DNA from: Bog-473 sp963824195
Lineage (GTDB): Bacteria; Actinomycetota; Acidimicrobiia; Acidimicrobiales; RAAP-2
Direction of reading: 5' to 3'
Length of the DNA: 64,000 bases
Assembly: GCA_963824195.1 (NCBI GenBank)
Contig: CAWGOJ010000003.1
Coordinates: 1-64,000, forward strand
Positions within the stretch are counted from its first letter, which is position 1; each line of letters begins with the position of its first letter. Below are positions 61,945 to 64,000 of the stretch, piece after piece. The position numbers and the translations under genes were made by a program. Under the pieces are notes generated by a model that searched no databases, was not told where the DNA came from, and worked only from the letters and a program-made list of their open reading frames with translations.

Positions 61945-62865
61945 TCAGGACCGGGCGAGATCGCTGATCAGGGCGAAGCTGCGGTCGCGCTCCTCAGCGT
62001 CGCCGATGATGGAGGCCACGAAGTCGGTGGCCCCGGCCTCGGCCAGCCTGGAGATGGACGCAGCCACGGACTCCTCGTCGCCGACGAAGGCGATGTCCGC
62101 CGCGCACTCAGCCCCCTCCTTGTCCAGCATCGCCTTGTAGGAGGGCAGATTCGGGTAGATGGCCGTCACCTCGTTGATCCGCGCCTTGGCGGTGTCGGCG
62201 TCGTTGGTGACCGAGACAGGCAGGGCAACGCCGACCCGAGGCGCGGGCCGCCCGGCCTCCTCCGCCGCAGCACGGATGGTGGGCACGATGTGCTCGCCGA
62301 CGGTCCGGGTGCCGGTCATCCAGGTGCAGGTACCGTCGGCGACGGTGCCCGCCAGTTTGAGCATGGCGGAACCCAGCGCGGCGACCAGGACCGGCGGAGC
62401 CGCCACCCCGTGGATGTCGAGGGGGGTGTACGCGTTGGTGGTGACGCGCTCACCGGGGCTGCTCACCGTCTCGCCACGCAGGAGCGGCATGAGCGAGGCC
62501 AGGTACTCCTTCATGTAGCCGGCCGGCCTGTCGTAGCTCATCCCCCACATGGCCTCGACCACCACCTGGTGCGAGAGGCCGATGCCAAGGATGAGCCGGT
62601 CGCCGGTCGCCATCTGCACGGTGAGGGCCTGCTGGGCCAACATCATGGGATGGCGCGGGTAGACGGGGATCACGCCCGTGCCCAGGCCGATGCCGGGCAC
62701 CTGCGAGCCGGCGACGGCGAGGAGGGTCAGCGTGTCAGGCCCGAAGATCTGTGAGGCGAAGGCGTGGTCGAGGCCGGCCTCGGCGCAGCGCCGCAATTGG
62801 GCGACGACGTCGGGCAGGGGCTTGTCGACGTCGAGCATGCTCCCGATCCGCAGCGGTTTGGCCAT
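61945..62865 (-). CDS. F420-dependent LLM-class oxidoreductase
   Basis: 306 residues from ATG 62865 (MAKPLRIGSML). The luciferase-like barrel is shown by GLDHAFASQIFGPDTLTLLAV, IGLGTGVIPVYPRHPMMLAQQALTVQ and RLILGIGLSHQVVVEAMWGM. LVAALGSAMLKLAGTVADGTCTWMTG follows near the C-terminal half. This is the actinobacterial F420 subgroup. It uses reduced or oxidised F420 on an unknown substrate. It links to the F420 reductase at the left of the window functionally, not by position. Confidence 0.82.
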   Translation of the reverse strand: MAKPLRIGSMLDVDKPLPDVVAQLRRCAEAGLDHAFASQIFGPDTLTLLAVAGSQVPGIGLGTGVIPVYPRHPMMLAQQALTVQMATGDRLILGIGLSHQVVVEAMWGMSYDRPAGYMKEYLASLMPLLRGETVSSPGERVTTNAYTPLDIHGVAAPPVLVAALGSAMLKLAGTVADGTCTWMTGTRTVGEHIVPTIRAAAEEAGRPAPRVGVALPVSVTNDADTAKARINEVTAIYPNLPSYKAMLDKEGAECAADIAFVGDEESVAASISRLAEAGATDFVASIIGDAEERDRSFALISDLARS

Positions 62866-62944
62866 GTCCCTGGTGCTCCTCGCGTAGTCTGCCCGTTGTG
62901 TCCGCCCCACTGTCTAGGCCAATCCCCGGACGGGGGCGAGCGAG

Positions 62945-64000
62945 CTGAGCACGCACCCCATCGGGTTCGTCGGGGCGGGCCAGCTGGCCCGCATGGCGGG
63001 CGAGGCAGCGAGCGCCCTGGGCCTCTCCATGGCCGTCCTGGCCGAGCGGCCCGACGACGCCGCCTGCGGCGTCGCCAGCGAGGTGATGCTGGGCTCGCCC
63101 TTCGTGGCGGCCGACCTCCGCGCCTTCGCCGAGCGGTGCGACGTGGTCACCTTCGACCACGAGCAGGTCGACCTCGGGATCGTGGCCGCGCTGGCGGCCG
63201 GCGGTGCCGTGCTTCGGCCCGGTGCCGAGACGCTCGAGCTGGCGGTCGACAAGGCGTACATGCGCACGGTCCTCGACCGAGCGGGCGTCCCCGTCCCGTC
63301 GTACCTCGTGGTGGACGGTGGGCCCGACGCACCGGAGGCCGTCGCCTCCTTCGGGGAGGCGCACGGCTGGCCCGTGATGCTCAAGGCCGCCCGGGGCGGC
63401 TACGACGGCAAGGGCGTCTGGTCCGTGCGCGACCGGACCGAGGCGGAGGCGATCCTGGCGCACGTGGCGGGCCAGGTCGTCGTCGAGGAGCTGCTCCCCC
63501 TTGAGGCCGAACTGGCGGTCATGGTGGCCCGCCGTCCCTCGGGTGCATCGGCGGCCTGGCCGGCGGTCGAGACGGCCCAGGTCGGAGGCGTCTGCCGGGA
63601 GGTGCTGGTGCCCGGGCGGCTTGCCCCCGACGTGGTTGAGGCCGCCTCGGCGCTCGGCCAGAAGGTGGCCGAGATCGCCGGCGGCGTCGGCGTCATGGCC
63701 GTGGAGCTCTTCTGGTCGGGGGGGCGGTTGCTGGTCAACGAGGTGGCGACCCGGCCCCACAACTCGGGGCACTGGACGATGGAGGGCGCCCTCACCTCCC
63801 AGTTCGAGAACCACGTGCGTGGCGTGCTCGACCTGCCGCTCGGTTCCACGGCCCCGCAGCACGCCCAGGTGGCGAGCGTCAACATCTTCGGCGGCCCCGC
63901 AGGCGAGGACCCGGCGCGCTTGCTCGCCCGCGGCCTCGCGGTGGACGGCGCCCACGTGCACCTCTATGGCAAGGGCGCGCGCCCGGGGCGCAAACTGGGG
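62945..64000 (+). CDS. purK: PurK, N5-carboxyaminoimidazole ribonucleotide synthase (3' end outside window)
   Basis: An open frame runs to the right edge. It reads THPIGFVGAGQLARMAGEAA at the N-terminus, then VTFDHEQVD (equivalent to TxExExV), PVMLKAARGGYDGKG (ATP-grasp loop), VEELLPLEAELAVMVAR and NEVATRPHNSGHWT, the PurK signatures. It converts AIR to N5-CAIR in purine synthesis with ATP and bicarbonate. The start is unclear: no ATG, GTG or TTG precedes the conserved region after the in-frame TAG at 62915-62917, so CTG 62945 or an undetected indel after GTG 62898 must be assumed. Confidence 0.85.
   Translation, partial: MSTHPIGFVGAGQLARMAGEAASALGLSMAVLAERPDDAACGVASEVMLGSPFVAADLRAFAERCDVVTFDHEQVDLGIVAALAAGGAVLRPGAETLELAVDKAYMRTVLDRAGVPVPSYLVVDGGPDAPEAVASFGEAHGWPVMLKAARGGYDGKGVWSVRDRTEAEAILAHVAGQVVVEELLPLEAELAVMVARRPSGASAAWPAVETAQVGGVCREVLVPGRLAPDVVEAASALGQKVAEIAGGVGVMAVELFWSGGRLLVNEVATRPHNSGHWTMEGALTSQFENHVRGVLDLPLGSTAPQHAQVASVNIFGGPAGEDPARLLARGLAVDGAHVHLYGKGARPGRKLG

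Overview
The window is high-GC actinobacterial DNA. The pointers are a mycothiol ligase (mshC), F420 enzymes (an NADPH:F420 reductase and a luciferase-like oxidoreductase), an InhA-type enoyl-ACP reductase, a KstR-like palindrome, and a secreted protein with GYW...DGG.FAFGDA repeats of a kind I associate with Acidimicrobiia. The lineage is an inference, since no rRNA or complete tRNA is present.

Layout. 1-14.4 kb: a broken secreted glycoside hydrolase with tandem repeats; an inverted, degraded fragment of a sugar transferase; mshC and the F420 reductase (minus strand); fabI; an intact polyprenyl glycosylphosphotransferase and a GT-C-like membrane protein (exopolysaccharide/cell-surface locus); an ABC exporter; then a crotonase and a nitronate monooxygenase diverging from a KstR-like operator. 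Reading frames here are interrupted every few hundred bases, nearly always by a single extra base. I read this as sequencing/assembly noise rather than true decay, and join frames accordingly. 14.4-20 kb: a DUF2510/pilin-like membrane protein, a TPR-adenylate cyclase with altered active site, an LpqC-type esterase, and an FMN 2-hydroxyacid dehydrogenase.

20-30 kb: a patchwork of apparently lower GC with mostly single genes (membrane protein, DUF2293, HAD + APH pair, SRPBCC, GNAT, nitrilase, FAD monooxygenase, GHMP sugar kinase, methyltransferase). A tRNA 3'-end remnant lies near its left edge, so it may be an island. 30-37.4 kb: a minus-strand glucan/trehalose operon (GT4, debranching enzyme, HAD-GH65 fusion, tandem-Usp protein), the last two genes sharing an ATGA overlap.

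37.5-51.6 kb: a flavin-nucleotide-binding protein, a DUF1214 + sulfotransferase pair, peroxiredoxin, a Tat-exported oligopeptide/nickel-type binding protein, ABC-F, DHA2 exporter and GNAT, a TetR-NmrA-like pair with a strong palindromic operator, clpS, a zinc alcohol dehydrogenase, and a K+-channel-like membrane protein. 51.7-59 kb: a translationally coupled catabolic operon of the acyclic-terpene/leucine type (crotonase, carboxyltransferase, biotin carboxylase, AtuA) diverging from an acyl-CoA dehydrogenase. 59-64 kb: GNAT, a small conserved protein, an Fe-S RecB-like nuclease, a PAP2 phosphatase, a DsbA-like protein, an F420 LLM oxidoreductase and the start of purK.

No CRISPR array, transposase, integrase or phage gene was seen.
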